Source of the DNA: an uncultured Comamonas sp.
Lineage (GTDB): Bacteria; Pseudomonadota; Gammaproteobacteria; Burkholderiales; Burkholderiaceae_C
Direction: 5' to 3'
Assembly: GCA_947306475.1 (NCBI GenBank)
Contig: CAMZGS010000007.1
Location: 90,598-154,597 of the forward strand
Length of the DNA stretch: 64,000 nt
The stretch's first letter is position 1, and every line of letters begins with the position of its first letter. The notes beneath the pieces are model-generated. The model saw only the letters and a list, made by a program, of their open reading frames with translations. It made no database searches and was not told the DNA's origin. The translations under genes were made by a program, and so were the position numbers. Positions 9,258 to 18,929 of this stretch are shown here, in pieces.

Positions 9258-9960
9258 GCGAGTCCTCCTGCCTGCGGGTCAGTGCGCGCAGGTGCTGCAG
9301 CAGTGCCTGCAGGTTCTGCGGATTGGCCAGGTGCACGATCATGGGCCGGATGAACAGGCGCTCCTGCGCATCCACTTCAGACACCACGCCATGGGTGCGC
9401 AGGTTTTCCAGCAGCGTCAGCAGCCGTTTGCGGTCCTGCATGTCGCTGCCGCTGGCACCCAGATAGATTTCCAGCTGCGGCAGCAGCTGCTCCACGCTGA
9501 TGGACACCGGTACGCCCATGCCGCGTTCCTGTTCCTGCTGCAGGAATTCGCGCCGCAAAATGGCCAGCAGCAGGGATTGCTCCAGCGTCAGGCGCTGGCG
9601 GCGCACCAGCGGGTGCGTCCAGGCATCTTCTTCCTCGTCGTCTCCCTGGTAATCCGCAGGAATGGCCACATAGAGCAGGCCGCGGGTGTCGTCCAGACGC
9701 ACTTCCAGGTCCAGCGGCTCCAGCAGCGTATTGACGCGTGCCAGGTCCGTGGCCACATGCCGGAACAGCTGCGGCTTGCTCTGCTGCTCCAGCAGTCCCT
9801 GCCGCAGCAGTTCCTGCATGGCACGGCGCAGATGCCCCGGCGTGCCAGGCGTCACCGGCGCGGCTTCGGTGGCAGGGGCCGGTTCCGGCGCAGGTGCGTT
9901 GCCAGGCTGCGGAGCGATCCACTGGTCAAACAGGTCGGCATCTGGGGGAGTGGTAGCCAT
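9244..9960 (-). CDS. jetB: Wadjet MukE-like subunit JetB (DUF4194)
   Basis: A 238-residue acidic protein of the DUF4194 family, the MukE-like KITE subunit of the Wadjet condensin. The first ~45 residues are Pro/Ala/Glu-rich and probably disordered. The ordered part holds two winged-helix-like stretches, including LTLEQSLLLAILRREFL and KRLLTLLENLRTHGVV. It bridges the kleisin JetA and the JetC ATPase heads. The 3' end overlaps jetC by 14 bases. It is separated from jetA by about 110 bases that consist almost wholly of a palindromic repeat, unlike the overlapping junctions elsewhere in the operon. Confidence 0.9.
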   Translation of the reverse strand: MATTPPDADLFDQWIAPQPGNAPAPEPAPATEAAPVTPGTPGHLRRAMQELLRQGLLEQQSKPQLFRHVATDLARVNTLLEPLDLEVRLDDTRGLLYVAIPADYQGDDEEEDAWTHPLVRRQRLTLEQSLLLAILRREFLQQEQERGMGVPVSISVEQLLPQLEIYLGASGSDMQDRKRLLTLLENLRTHGVVSEVDAQERLFIRPMIVHLANPQNLQALLQHLRALTRRQEDSHDNA

Positions 9961-9969
9961 AGGTTCTAT

Positions 9970-10062
9970 GAAAAAAAGAGCTTTTTGCGCTGATCATTCA
10001 ATGGTTTCAAGAAGATTTGTATTCAAACTCATGAAATTGCAAGCGCATGAAGCTATGTTTTT
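9970..10062. repeat. dispersed palindromic repeat, copy D, inside the jet operon
   Basis: This element fills the jetA-jetB gap. It shares with copy A the start AAAAAAAGAGCT and with the copy in pepN the blocks GGTTTCAAG and GAAGCTATGTTTT. The arms AGCTTxxxGCGCT and AGCGCxxxAAGCT pair. On the coding (minus) strand the hairpin is followed by a run of T, so it could attenuate transcription between jetA and jetBCD. Confidence 0.7.
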
Positions 10063-10070
10063 GGAAGTAT

Positions 10071-11573
10071 TCAAACCGGCTCAAAGCCCTGCACCGCAGC
10101 TTCGGTGAGATGAACTTTGGGCACGGTAAAGCGCCAGGCTGGCTGGCCATCTGCACCTGCGGTGGTGATGTGTTCCTGTTCGGCATCCATGGCCGCCTGG
10201 GCCGAGCAGGCCGCAGCGAGCCAGACGGTCAGTGTTTCCAGATCGTGCTCGCCCAGCGGGATGTGCTGTGCCAGTTCCTGCAGGCTCATGGGGCGGCCCT
10301 GCTGCTGCAGGATTTGTACGGTCTGCACCAGCAGCGCCTGCTGGTCAAGGCCTGCAAAGGCTTGCCAGAACTCGTCTTCCACCTGGTCCAGATCGGCATA
10401 CTGCGTGGCCAGCATCAGGTCGGCCGTGCCCTGGGTGCTTTCGATGGACTTGATGCGCAGCCGCTCGATCAGCGGCAGTCCAGCCAGGCTTATTCCCACC
10501 GGCGGCAGTGGTGCAGGCTGGCGACGCACGGCCTGGCGCTGCCATTCCACCTCCAGCGCCTGCTGCAGGATGTCATTGAGCAGCTGGCCCACGCGCTGGT
10601 TTTCTGCCGCCTGCCCGGTTTTCATGAACTGGCTGACTTCGCGCTCCGTGCGGGCACGCACCTGTTGCACGACCTTGGCTTCCTTGATGAGCAGGCCAAC
10701 GAGCAAGCGCAGATGGGTCTGCTGCAGATCATCGAGTGCGCGCCGGGCCGCAGGATGCGTGAGGATGCTGCGAATGCGCTGACGCATTTCCGCCAGTTCG
10801 CTTTGCCGGTCCAGCTGCTGGTGAAAATTCTCGAAGACGCGCCCTTCCTGCGTGTTGAGCAGGTTGGCGTGCCCTTCGAGCAGCTGGTCCATGACCGCAC
10901 CGCGGTGGTACTGCGCACTCAAAATGGCCTGGCGCAAGGCACGATCCGCTTCGCGCCAGGAATCCTCCACACGCCGGAAGTCTTCGCGCAGGCTGGTGGC
11001 CAGCGCATAGATTTCGCGAATGCCTTCGATGGCCTGCTCCTCGGTCAGCACCTGCAGCTGGCCGGACTGCACCTGTTCCAGCTGCTGCTGCAGTTCCTGT
11101 ATGTGGCGCTGCAGGTATTCGGCGCGGTGCTGCGGGTTGGGGTCCAGCGCAGCAGCCAGATGGTCGATTTCGCGCTGCACCACGGCCAGCCGCGAGGCAG
11201 TGGACGTCATCCAGCGGCTATCCAGCTGCTCCAGAAAACGCAGCGCCGTCTTGAGCGCATCGGTCTCAAAAATTTTGCCTTCCCGTTCCGTGATCAGGGC
11301 ACGGCGAATCCACTCGCGCAGCTCCTTGCGTGCCTGCGTCGTGACGTCGTGGATGTCGATCTCGTAGTCCGGCTGGTTCGCGTGGGCGGCCAGCATGTCG
11401 GCCAGTGCCTGCACGGCCTCCTCAAAGCCGACGCCTTCGCGCTGATGCTCGAACAAGGCCTCCAGGCAACTGAGCATCAAGGGCGCCCGGCGGGAAGCCA
11501 ACAGCAACCAGGCGGGGTGCTGCTGGCGGGCCTGGATGTACTTCTGGGTGCGCTGCTGGCTGAGAGAGAGCAT
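10071..11573 (-). CDS. jetA: Wadjet kleisin subunit JetA (DUF3375)
   Basis: A 500-residue protein of the DUF3375 family, which marks type I Wadjet and is the MukF-like kleisin of the complex. It begins MLSLSQQRTQKYIQ, has an N-terminal winged-helix region and long helical segments in the middle (HIQELQQQLEQVQSGQLQ), and a C-terminal region ending in RFTVPKVHL. It joins the JetC heads and recruits JetB. It is the first gene of the minus-strand operon, divergent from the methyltransferase gene at 11703 across 129 bases. With jetB, jetC and jetD all full length and in the canonical order, the system looks functional. Confidence 0.92.
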   Translation of the reverse strand: MLSLSQQRTQKYIQARQQHPAWLLLASRRAPLMLSCLEALFEHQREGVGFEEAVQALADMLAAHANQPDYEIDIHDVTTQARKELREWIRRALITEREGKIFETDALKTALRFLEQLDSRWMTSTASRLAVVQREIDHLAAALDPNPQHRAEYLQRHIQELQQQLEQVQSGQLQVLTEEQAIEGIREIYALATSLREDFRRVEDSWREADRALRQAILSAQYHRGAVMDQLLEGHANLLNTQEGRVFENFHQQLDRQSELAEMRQRIRSILTHPAARRALDDLQQTHLRLLVGLLIKEAKVVQQVRARTEREVSQFMKTGQAAENQRVGQLLNDILQQALEVEWQRQAVRRQPAPLPPVGISLAGLPLIERLRIKSIESTQGTADLMLATQYADLDQVEDEFWQAFAGLDQQALLVQTVQILQQQGRPMSLQELAQHIPLGEHDLETLTVWLAAACSAQAAMDAEQEHITTAGADGQPAWRFTVPKVHLTEAAVQGFEPV

Positions 11574-11702
11574 GGTCGGCGGTCAGGTGGCTGGAGTTTT
11601 CTGGGCGTCGGGCGCTGTCTGTCGGGCACTTTACGTCGGGCGGCCCGGCAGTATGGATAAAAATGCAGCCCCCGAACAGCCCCACCCAGCCCCGATCCCC
11701 CC

Positions 11703-12662
11703 ATGCAAGCCCTGCTCGACTGTATTGCCCAGCTCACCCCACCCGACCACGCCTGCCGCCTGTTTCATGGGCGTGGCGGGCGCTTTCCCGGCTGTGAGCA
11801 CCTCACGCTGGACGCCTACCCGCCAGTACTGGTGCTGACCAGCTTCAAGGCGCTGGAGGCGCAGACGCTCGACGCCATCGACCGGGCGCTGACCCAGCGC
11901 TACGCCCTGCTGGAGCGGGCGCTGCACTGGGTATTTCAGCAGCGCCAGAGCGGCCAGCCCGCGCACACCCAGCTGATGCGCGGCAGCGTGCCTGAGCCGC
12001 ACATCGTCCGGGAAGGCGATGCGCGCTACCGCGTGCGCCTGTTGCAAGGGCAGAACCACGGCCTGTTTCTGGACATGGCCGCTGGCCGCCAGTGGGTGGC
12101 GCAGCACATCGCCAGCCACCCCCGGCGCGCGCAGGGCCTCAGGGTGCTCAACCTGTTTGCCTACAGCTGCGCGTTTTCCGTGGTCGCCCTGCAAGCCGGT
12201 GCGCGGGAAGTGGTGAACATCGACATGGCCAGCGGGGCGCTGGCCACAGGCCGGGAGAACCACCAACTCAATGGCCTGAGCGGTGCGCGCTTTCTGGCGC
12301 ACGACATCTTCAGCAGCTGGGGCAAGCTCAAGCGCATGGGGCCGTACGACCTCGTGATCAGCGACCCGCCCAGCTACCAGAAAGGCAGTTTTGTCGCCAC
12401 CAAGGACTACGCGCGCCTGGTGCGGCGCCTGCCCGAGCTGCTCACCCCCGACGGCCACGCGCTGCTGTGCCTCAACGCCCCCGAGCTGGACAGCGCCTTC
12501 CTGCGCGCACAGGTGCAGGAACACGCGCCCAGCCTGCGTCTGGTGCAACGCCTGCCCAACCCGCCGGTCTTTGCCGATGTGGACGAGGAGCGCAGCCTCA
12601 AAGTGCTGGTCTATCAAAAAGCCTGCGACCTGGTGCTCGACAACGCACAAAAGCTGCTGTAA
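11703..12662 (+). CDS. Class I SAM-dependent methyltransferase, RlmI/RlmK-like
   Basis: A 319-residue protein with a SAM-binding Rossmann domain: NLFAYSCAFSVVALQAGA (motif I), VVNIDMASGAL (motif II) and the catalytic-type motif ISDPPSYQKGSF (motif IV, DPPS), then LLCLNAPE. This matches the methyltransferase domain of RlmI and RlmK, which methylate cytosine or guanine bases in 23S rRNA, but the N-terminal PUA/EEHEE part of RlmI is missing or divergent, so the exact target is open. It is cytoplasmic and stands alone between the divergent Wadjet operon and cheR, with no overlap to either. The substrate cannot be assigned from sequence. Confidence 0.8.
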   Translation: MQALLDCIAQLTPPDHACRLFHGRGGRFPGCEHLTLDAYPPVLVLTSFKALEAQTLDAIDRALTQRYALLERALHWVFQQRQSGQPAHTQLMRGSVPEPHIVREGDARYRVRLLQGQNHGLFLDMAAGRQWVAQHIASHPRRAQGLRVLNLFAYSCAFSVVALQAGAREVVNIDMASGALATGRENHQLNGLSGARFLAHDIFSSWGKLKRMGPYDLVISDPPSYQKGSFVATKDYARLVRRLPELLTPDGHALLCLNAPELDSAFLRAQVQEHAPSLRLVQRLPNPPVFADVDEERSLKVLVYQKACDLVLDNAQKLL

Positions 12663-12833
12663 CGCCAGCTCCAGCCCCCCATTCAACGCCCCTGCCCATG
12701 CCTGCCCAAGGCGGTGCATGGCTGGGGTATTACGTTTCTTGCAGCACGCCCCGCACGCCCATTAAGCCTTTGCAATAACTTTGTTTTACAAAGTCCGTGA
12801 GAATGTGCGCCCTTTGCTATCGTTTTTGCGATC

Positions 12834-13649
12834 ATGTCGTTGCATATCACCGACGCTGAGTTTGCCGACTTCCAGGACTTCGTGTATCAGCACGCGGGCA
12901 TCAGCATGCATGAAGGCAAGAAGGCACTGATCTGCGCGCGCCTGGGGCGGCGCCTGCAGCACTACCAGCTGCACTCCTACGCGCAGTACTTTGCCTTGAT
13001 CCAGAGCCCTGAAGCCGTGGCCGAACGGCAGGTCTGCATTGATTTGCTGACCACCAACGAGACGTATTTCTTCCGCGAGCCCCGGCATTTCGAGTGGCTG
13101 ACGCAGTTGCTGCGCGGCCTGCCGCCCAGCGACCAGACGCTGCGTGTCTGGAGCGCGGCCAGCTCCAGTGGTGAGGAGCCGTACAGCCTGGCGATGACGC
13201 TGGCCGAGCACTGCCGGCAGCCGTGGCAGGTGGTTGGCTCGGACATCAGCCAGCGCATGCTGGAGCGCGCACGCCTGGGCCACTACAGCATGATGCGCAC
13301 GCGCAATATCGCCCCCGCCTTCCTCAAGAGGTACTGCCTGCGCGGCACGGGCAGCCAGGAGGGCACCCTGCTGATCCGCAAGGAGCTGCGCGAGCGGGTG
13401 GAGTTCATACAGATCAACCTCAACCAGACGCTGCCGCCGCTGGGGCAGTTCGACATCATCTTCCTGCGCAACGTGATGATCTACTTTGACACGCCCACCA
13501 AGCAGGCCGTCATCGACCGCCTGGTGCAGCAGCTGCGCCCGGGCGGCCATCTGTGCATTGGCCACTCCGAAAGCCTCAACGACCTGCAGCACAAGCTGCA
13601 GCTGCAGGCGCCGTCGATTTTCCGCAAGCCCTTGAAGACCTGGACCTGA
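12834..13649 (+). CDS. cheR: Chemotaxis protein methyltransferase CheR
   Basis: A 271-residue SAM-dependent methyltransferase that adds methyl groups to glutamates of chemoreceptors. It has the helical N-terminal domain ([20 protein letters not shown]) and the C-terminal SAM domain with [28 protein letters not shown] (motif I) and [12 protein letters not shown]. No pentapeptide-binding insertion is obvious. It opens the chemosensory gene cluster, and its stop overlaps the cheB start (TGATG), so the two opposing enzymes are translationally coupled. Confidence 0.95.
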   Translation: MSLHITDAEFADFQDFVYQHAGISMHEGKKALICARLGRRLQHYQLHSYAQYFALIQSPEAVAERQVCIDLLTTNETYFFREPRHFEWLTQLLRGLPPSDQTLRVWSAASSSGEEPYSLAMTLAEHCRQPWQVVGSDISQRMLERARLGHYSMMRTRNIAPAFLKRYCLRGTGSQEGTLLIRKELRERVEFIQINLNQTLPPLGQFDIIFLRNVMIYFDTPTKQAVIDRLVQQLRPGGHLCIGHSESLNDLQHKLQLQAPSIFRKPLKTWT

Positions 13650-14731
13650 TGAGCATCCGCGTTTTGCTGGTCGATGATTCGGCCGTCATGCGCCAGACCC
13701 TGGGCGCGCTGATCCAACAAATGTCCGGCATCGAGCTGCTGGCGGCGGTGGCCGACCCCATCCTGGCACAAAAGCGCATGCAGCAGCACTGGCCCGATGT
13801 GATCGTGCTGGATGTGGAGATGCCGCGCATGGATGGCATCACCTTCCTGCGGCAGATCATGCAGGAGCGCCCGACGCCGGTGATCATCTGCTCGACGCTG
13901 ACCGAGCGCGGCGCCCAGACCACCATGGATGCCATGGCGGCCGGCGCGTTCACGGTGATCTGCAAGCCCAGGATCGGGTTGCGCAATTTTCTGGACGAGC
14001 ACGCCCGGGACTTTGCCGCCACGATCCGCGCGGCCGCACAGGCCGATGCCAAGCGCCTGGCGCCACGCGCGGCAGCGGCGCCCCTGCCGGTCAGCGGCAA
14101 GCTCAGCGCCGATGCCATCCTCCCTGCCGTCAAGCCGCAGCGCAGCCTGTCGCAGACCACGGAGCGGGTGGTGGCCATTGGCACCTCCACCGGCGGCACG
14201 CAAGCGCTGGAGCAGATCCTGACGGCGCTGCCGCGCCTGAGCCCCGGCATCGTCATCGTGCAGCACATGCCAGAGAAATTCACCGCCGCCTTTGCCCAGC
14301 GCCTGGATGGCCTGTGCGCCATCGATGTGCGCGAGGCCCGGCACGGCGACCGCGTCCTGCCCGGCCTGGCACTGATTGCCCCCGGCGGCAAGCACATGCT
14401 GCTGCGCCGCAGCGGGGCGCAATACGTGGTGGAGGTGGTCGATGGCCCGCTGGTCAGCCGCCACCGCCCCTCGGTGAATGTGCTGTTTCGCTCGGTGGCG
14501 CAAAGCGCCGGCCCCAACGCCATGGGCATGCTGCTGACGGGAATGGGCGACGACGGCGCGGCAGGCCTGCTGGAGATGCGCCAGGCCGGCGCACACACAG
14601 TGGCACAGGACGAGGCCAGCTGCGTGGTGTTTGGCATGCCCCGGGAAGCCATCAAACGCGGGGCAGCGCAAGAGGTGCTGCCGCTGCACCTCATGCACGA
14701 GCGCATATTTGCATACAACAAATCTGAATGA
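13649..14731 (+). CDS. cheB: Protein-glutamate methylesterase/deamidase CheB
   Basis: A 360-residue two-domain response regulator. The receiver domain has VDDSAVMRQ and the phospho-acceptor Asp55 ([13 protein letters not shown]). The linker is Ala-rich. The C-terminal methylesterase has the catalytic serine loop [10 protein letters not shown], a histidine in VQHMPEKF and the GMGDDGA motif. It removes methyl groups from receptors once phosphorylated by CheA. The start at 13649 overlaps the cheR stop; an in-frame GTG further upstream inside cheR is rejected because the receiver fold begins at [10 protein letters not shown]. Confidence 0.95.
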   Translation: MSIRVLLVDDSAVMRQTLGALIQQMSGIELLAAVADPILAQKRMQQHWPDVIVLDVEMPRMDGITFLRQIMQERPTPVIICSTLTERGAQTTMDAMAAGAFTVICKPRIGLRNFLDEHARDFAATIRAAAQADAKRLAPRAAAAPLPVSGKLSADAILPAVKPQRSLSQTTERVVAIGTSTGGTQALEQILTALPRLSPGIVIVQHMPEKFTAAFAQRLDGLCAIDVREARHGDRVLPGLALIAPGGKHMLLRRSGAQYVVEVVDGPLVSRHRPSVNVLFRSVAQSAGPNAMGMLLTGMGDDGAAGLLEMRQAGAHTVAQDEASCVVFGMPREAIKRGAAQEVLPLHLMHERIFAYNKSE

Positions 14732-14884
14732 AGATCAACGGGATAAACCCTTTAATCTCATCAATAATACGCGGGGGTTAACCTTTGTTTGCGATGAACC
14801 CCCTACCATCGCGCCAATAGTTTCTTTATTTACCAATTCTTACAAAAAGAAAACCAACGCGCTTGCTGCGCGTGCCGTCACAGC

Positions 14885-16063
14885 ATGTCCTCCATCACCC
14901 AGCCATCCCAGCCCGCGCAGAGTGCATCTGCAGTCCCTGGCTTCTTGCACCGACTGCAGCGCCTTGCATTCCAACCCGGCGCCATTGGTCTGGTCACTGG
15001 TCTGGCGGGTTTTGCCATCAGCGGCTGGCACCCGGCAGCGGCCGTCGTGGCGCTGCTGGCCACGGTCTGGGGCGCATGGGCACAGCACAGACAGCAGCAG
15101 TCGCTACAAGCGCACACCCAGATCAGCGAGGCGCCCGCGCAGAGCCTGCAGGCCATCTCCCAGCAGCTGGCGCCCCTGTGGATGCAACACATCGAGGCTT
15201 CGCGTGCGCAGATGGAGGTGGCCGTCACGGAGTTGACGACACGGTTTTCCAGCATCGTGGATCGCCTGGACCAGGCCATGCAGGCCTCGGCACTGTCTTC
15301 CGAAAGTGGCAGCTGCGATCTGGTGCAGGTGTTTGAAGAGAGCCAGGCCGAGCTGCAATCGGTGCTGCAGGCGCTGCGCGACTCCATGGACAGCAACAGC
15401 GCGCTGCACGGCAAGGTGCAGCAGCTGGAGCAGTTCGTCAAGGAACTGCAGGGCATGGCCGCAGAGGTCAGCTCCATTGCCTCGCAGACCAATCTGCTGG
15501 CCATCAATGCCGCCATTGAGGCAGCGCACGCTGGCGAAGTGGGACGCGGTTTTTCCGTACTGTCGCAAGAGGTGCGCAAACTGGCCGCCCAGTCCGGCGA
15601 GACCGGTCGGCGCATGGCACAGAAGGTGGCAGCCATCACGGCGGCCATTGAAGAGACGCGCGACAGCGCCGCCCACACGGCCAGGGCGCAGACCGAGTCC
15701 CTCTCCCAGTCGCAGCAGGGCGTGACGGCGGTGCTAGAGCGCTTTCAGGGGCTGACTTCGGCCCTGTCCCAGTCCGCGCAGGTATTGCAGGACGAAAGCC
15801 GTGGCATTCAGGCCGAGATCGTGCAGTCGCTGGTGCAGTTGCAGTTTCAGGACCGCGTCAGCCAGATGATGAGCCACGTCACCGACAACATGGCCCAGCT
15901 CACCAGCCAGCTGCAGGGGCAGCAGTCCGCAGACATTGCCGAGCTGCTCAAGGCGCTGGAGAACTCCTACGCCATGGCCGAAGAGCGCCGCACGCACGCC
16001 GCCAGCCACCAGATCAGCACCAGCGCACACCAGCACGACAGCGATGCAGTGACCTTCTTCTGA
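14885..16063 (+). CDS. Methyl-accepting chemotaxis protein without a large sensory domain
   Basis: A 392-residue chemoreceptor-like protein. Two short hydrophobic segments near residues 31-47 and 50-66 form a hairpin at the membrane with almost no periplasmic part. The signalling tip is clear: [20 protein letters not shown] and [13 protein letters not shown]. The region before the tip is coiled coil. It contains [14 protein letters not shown] near the C-terminus, a motif seen in related short receptors. Lacking a ligand pocket outside the membrane, it may sense a cytoplasmic or membrane cue or partner with another sensor. It is preceded by a 153-base gap after cheB and followed by cheY. Confidence 0.88.
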   Translation: MSSITQPSQPAQSASAVPGFLHRLQRLAFQPGAIGLVTGLAGFAISGWHPAAAVVALLATVWGAWAQHRQQQSLQAHTQISEAPAQSLQAISQQLAPLWMQHIEASRAQMEVAVTELTTRFSSIVDRLDQAMQASALSSESGSCDLVQVFEESQAELQSVLQALRDSMDSNSALHGKVQQLEQFVKELQGMAAEVSSIASQTNLLAINAAIEAAHAGEVGRGFSVLSQEVRKLAAQSGETGRRMAQKVAAITAAIEETRDSAAHTARAQTESLSQSQQGVTAVLERFQGLTSALSQSAQVLQDESRGIQAEIVQSLVQLQFQDRVSQMMSHVTDNMAQLTSQLQGQQSADIAELLKALENSYAMAEERRTHAASHQISTSAHQHDSDAVTFF

Positions 16064-16121
16064 ACCTCCCCTGCTGCGGCAGCGCCCTCCCCTTTTTCTC
16101 CTGCTACAAGGAAAGCCTAAA

Positions 16122-16490
16122 GTGCCCAAGACCATCATGATCGTTGACGATTCGGCCTCTTTGCGCCAAGTGGTAGCCATCGCCCTGCGTGGTGCCGGCT
16201 ACGAAGCCATCGAGGCGCGTGATGGACAAGATGCCTTGTCCAAGCTCAATGGCCAGAAGGTGCATTTGATCGTCTCGGACGTGAACATGCCCAACATGGA
16301 CGGCATCAGTTTCGTCAAGGCCGTCAAGGCCCTGCCGGCCTACCGCTTCACGCCCATCGTGATGCTGACCACCGAGTCTCAGGCCGACAAGAAGGCGCAG
16401 GCACAGGCCGCTGGCGCCAAGGCCTGGGTGCTCAAGCCCTTCAATCCGCCGCAACTGCTGGCCGTGGTGCAAAAGCTGGTCATGCCATGA
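16122..16490 (+). CDS. cheY: Single-domain response regulator CheY-like
   Basis: A 122-residue receiver domain. Acidic residues VDDS at 8-11, the phospho-acceptor Asp53 (VSDVNMPNMDG), the conserved Thr in MLTTES and the Lys in LKPFNP are all present. It starts at a GTG at 16122, preceded by an AAGGAAAG ribosome site. It would take phosphate from CheA and carry the output signal, either to a flagellar or pilus motor or within the cluster. Its stop overlaps the STAS gene start by four bases. No CheZ phosphatase gene is nearby. Confidence 0.92.
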   Translation: MPKTIMIVDDSASLRQVVAIALRGAGYEAIEARDGQDALSKLNGQKVHLIVSDVNMPNMDGISFVKAVKALPAYRFTPIVMLTTESQADKKAQAQAAGAKAWVLKPFNPPQLLAVVQKLVMP

Positions 16491-16795
16491 GCCAGGACGG
16501 GCAAGCCTTCACCATCGAAGGCGAATTCAGCATCTATCGCGCTGCAGAGCTGGCCCAGACGTTGCAGGCGTGGTGGCCACAGGCAGTTGCCTGCGGCGCC
16601 GTGCACCTGGATCTGGGCCAGGTCAGCGAGATGGACAGCGCAGGCCTGCAGCTGCTGCTGTCCGCACAGCGCAGTGCCCAGGCGCAGGAGCTGGATTTTC
16701 AAGTCACGGCCGCCAGCGCCGCCGTGGCGCAAGTGCTTCAGCTGTGCGCACTGCAGGCCCTGCTGCCCGCTGCCGACCCGGGAGCCGCCGCATGA
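16487..16795 (+). CDS. STAS-domain protein of the chemosensory cluster
   Basis: A 102-residue protein with one STAS domain, of the anti-anti-sigma factor type. The central motif LDLGQVSEMDSAGLQLLLSA carries the serine that is phosphorylated in SpoIIAA-like proteins (DSAGLQ). It is wedged between cheY and cheA, overlapping both by four bases (ATGA), so it belongs to this operon. Similar stand-alone STAS genes accompany alternative chemosensory clusters, where the protein may modulate CheA or bind a cytoplasmic partner. The exact role is unknown. Confidence 0.85.
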   Translation: MSQDGQAFTIEGEFSIYRAAELAQTLQAWWPQAVACGAVHLDLGQVSEMDSAGLQLLLSAQRSAQAQELDFQVTAASAAVAQVLQLCALQALLPAADPGAAA

Positions 16796-18876
16796 ATCTG
16801 GACCAAGCCCTGTACACCTTCATCGAGGAAAGCCGCGAGCTGCTCGCCGAGATGGAAGACAGCCTGCTGCGCATGCACACCGAGGCGCAGTCGCCGGATG
16901 CCATCCATGCCATCTTTCGCGCAGCGCACACCATCAAGGGGTCGGCCGGCCTGTTCGGCCTGGACAGTGTCGTGGCCTTTACGCACGTGGCGGAAAGCCT
17001 GCTGGATGAAGTGCGCAATGGCTACGTTGCATTGACCGAGCCGCTGGTGCAGCTGCTGCTGGCGTGCTGCGACCACATGTACGCCCTGATCAACGCCATC
17101 GAACAAAAGGACAGCCAGGAAGGCAGCCAGTTGCAGGCCCAGGGCGTAGCGCTGATGCAGGCGCTGCAATCCCACAGCAGTAGCCGGCAGCACGCAGCAG
17201 CGACCGATGCCAGCGCCACCGCCGCCACAACGCCGGAAGCCCCCCGTCAGGACTGGCATATCGCCGTACGCTTTGGCCCCACGGTGCTGCAAAACGGCAT
17301 GGACCCGCTGGCCTTTGTGCGCCACCTGTTCTCCCTGGGCGAAGTGCTGCACACCGAGCTGCTGAGCGAGGACATCCCGCTGCTGCCCGAGCTGGACGCC
17401 GAGCAATGCTATCTGGGGTTCGTGCTGCACCTGCGCAGCAGCGCCAGCCAGCAGGAGCTGGAGGAGGTGTTCGAGTTTGTGCGCGACGACTGCAATCTGT
17501 GCGTCACGCCGCTGATGGAGGCCGCCGGCAACATCGAAGAATCCAGCGCCTGCGCCACGATGCCGCCGGGTGTGCAATGCACGCCCAGCGCAGCCTGCGC
17601 CACGCGCGAGCCAGAGGGACAGGCGGCCGGGGCCTGCCCGGCGGTGCCATCGGCCTCTGCGGCTGGTTTTTCGGTCAGCGCCTCCAAGCCCCGCGCTGCC
17701 GAGCTACACAGCGTGCGTGTGGATGCACAGAAACTGGAACAGCTCATCAACCTGGTGGGCGAGCTCATCATCGCCTCTGCCGGGGCCACCGAGGTGGCCC
17801 GGCGCCTGCGCCAGACCGAGATGCTGGAGGCCAACGCCACGCTCACCGCCCTGGTCGAGCAGGTGCGCGATCAGGCGCTGCAACTGCGCATGGTCAAGAT
17901 CGGCGGCACCTTCAACAAATTCCAGCGCGTGGTGCATGACGTCTCGCGCGAGCTGGGCAAGGACATCGTGCTCCAGGTCAGCGGTGAGGACACCGAGCTG
18001 GACAAGACCGTGGTCGAGCGCATTGGCGACCCCCTCACCCACCTGGTACGCAACGCCATCGATCACGGCATCGAACCGGCCGAGGTGCGCCTGGCGCGCG
18101 GCAAGCCAGCCCAGGGCACGGTCAGGCTCAACGCCTACCACGAGTCCGGCTACATCGTGATCGAGATCAGCGACGACGGCGGCGGCCTGGACCGCGAGCG
18201 CATCCTGGCCAAGGGCCTGGAGCGCGGTCTGATCGAGCCCGGGCGCCAGCTCAGCGACCGGGAAATCTATGCCCTGATCTTTGAACCCGGCTTTTCCACC
18301 GCCGCCCAGGTGACCAATCTGTCCGGGCGCGGCGTGGGCATGGACGTGGTGCGCAGCAACATCACCGCCCTGCGCGGCACCGTGGAGCTGGACAGCCAGC
18401 CCGGCCTGGGCACCAAGGTGCAGGTGCGCCTGCCACTGACGCTGGCCATCATCAACGGCTTTCAGGTGCGCGTGGGCCAGTCCGTGTTCGTGATTCCGCT
18501 GGAGATGGTGGACGAATGCGTGGAGTACACCGGGTCGCAATCGCACAACTACATCGACCTGCGCGGCAGCGTGCTGCCCTTTGTGTCGCTGCGCGAGCAC
18601 TTTGCCATTGACGGCCCCGCCAGCGCGCGCCCCAACATCGTGGTCATCAAGCTCGGCAACCAGCGGTTTGGCCTGCTGGTCGATGACCTGCTGGGCGAGG
18701 CACAGACCGTCATCAAGCCACTGTCGCGCCTGTTCAGCCACGCCCAGGGCATCAGCGGCTCCAGCATCCTGGGCAATGGCCGCGTGGCGCTGATCCTGGA
18801 CATCCCCGTTTTACACAACCAGCTGTTGCTCGGCAGCAAGCCCCCCGCTGACAACAGCATGCACCTGGCGCAATAG
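16792..18876 (+). CDS. cheA: Chemotaxis histidine kinase CheA
   Basis: A 694-residue kinase with the full CheA layout. The P1 Hpt domain has the phospho-accepting His46 ([15 protein letters not shown]). An Ala-rich linker and P2-like region follow. The P3 dimerisation helix has [11 protein letters not shown]. The P4 ATPase has the N box NAIDHGIE, the G1 box DDGGGLD and GRGVGMDVV, and the G2 region GLGTKV. The C-terminal P5 domain ([18 protein letters not shown]) is CheW-like. It autophosphorylates under receptor control and feeds CheY and CheB. The ATG at 16792 overlaps the STAS stop. Confidence 0.95.
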   Translation: MNLDQALYTFIEESRELLAEMEDSLLRMHTEAQSPDAIHAIFRAAHTIKGSAGLFGLDSVVAFTHVAESLLDEVRNGYVALTEPLVQLLLACCDHMYALINAIEQKDSQEGSQLQAQGVALMQALQSHSSSRQHAAATDASATAATTPEAPRQDWHIAVRFGPTVLQNGMDPLAFVRHLFSLGEVLHTELLSEDIPLLPELDAEQCYLGFVLHLRSSASQQELEEVFEFVRDDCNLCVTPLMEAAGNIEESSACATMPPGVQCTPSAACATREPEGQAAGACPAVPSASAAGFSVSASKPRAAELHSVRVDAQKLEQLINLVGELIIASAGATEVARRLRQTEMLEANATLTALVEQVRDQALQLRMVKIGGTFNKFQRVVHDVSRELGKDIVLQVSGEDTELDKTVVERIGDPLTHLVRNAIDHGIEPAEVRLARGKPAQGTVRLNAYHESGYIVIEISDDGGGLDRERILAKGLERGLIEPGRQLSDREIYALIFEPGFSTAAQVTNLSGRGVGMDVVRSNITALRGTVELDSQPGLGTKVQVRLPLTLAIINGFQVRVGQSVFVIPLEMVDECVEYTGSQSHNYIDLRGSVLPFVSLREHFAIDGPASARPNIVVIKLGNQRFGLLVDDLLGEAQTVIKPLSRLFSHAQGISGSSILGNGRVALILDIPVLHNQLLLGSKPPADNSMHLAQ

Positions 18877-18929
18877 CGCGTCTGGCTCTACCACCCAACC
18901 TCTACCCATCTACTCATTTAGGACCTGGC

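Noticed and set aside
14773-14803. GGGGGTT / AACCCCC inverted repeat between cheB and the MCP gene
   Set aside because: Loop of 17 bases and no T-run; too weak to call a terminator or operator.
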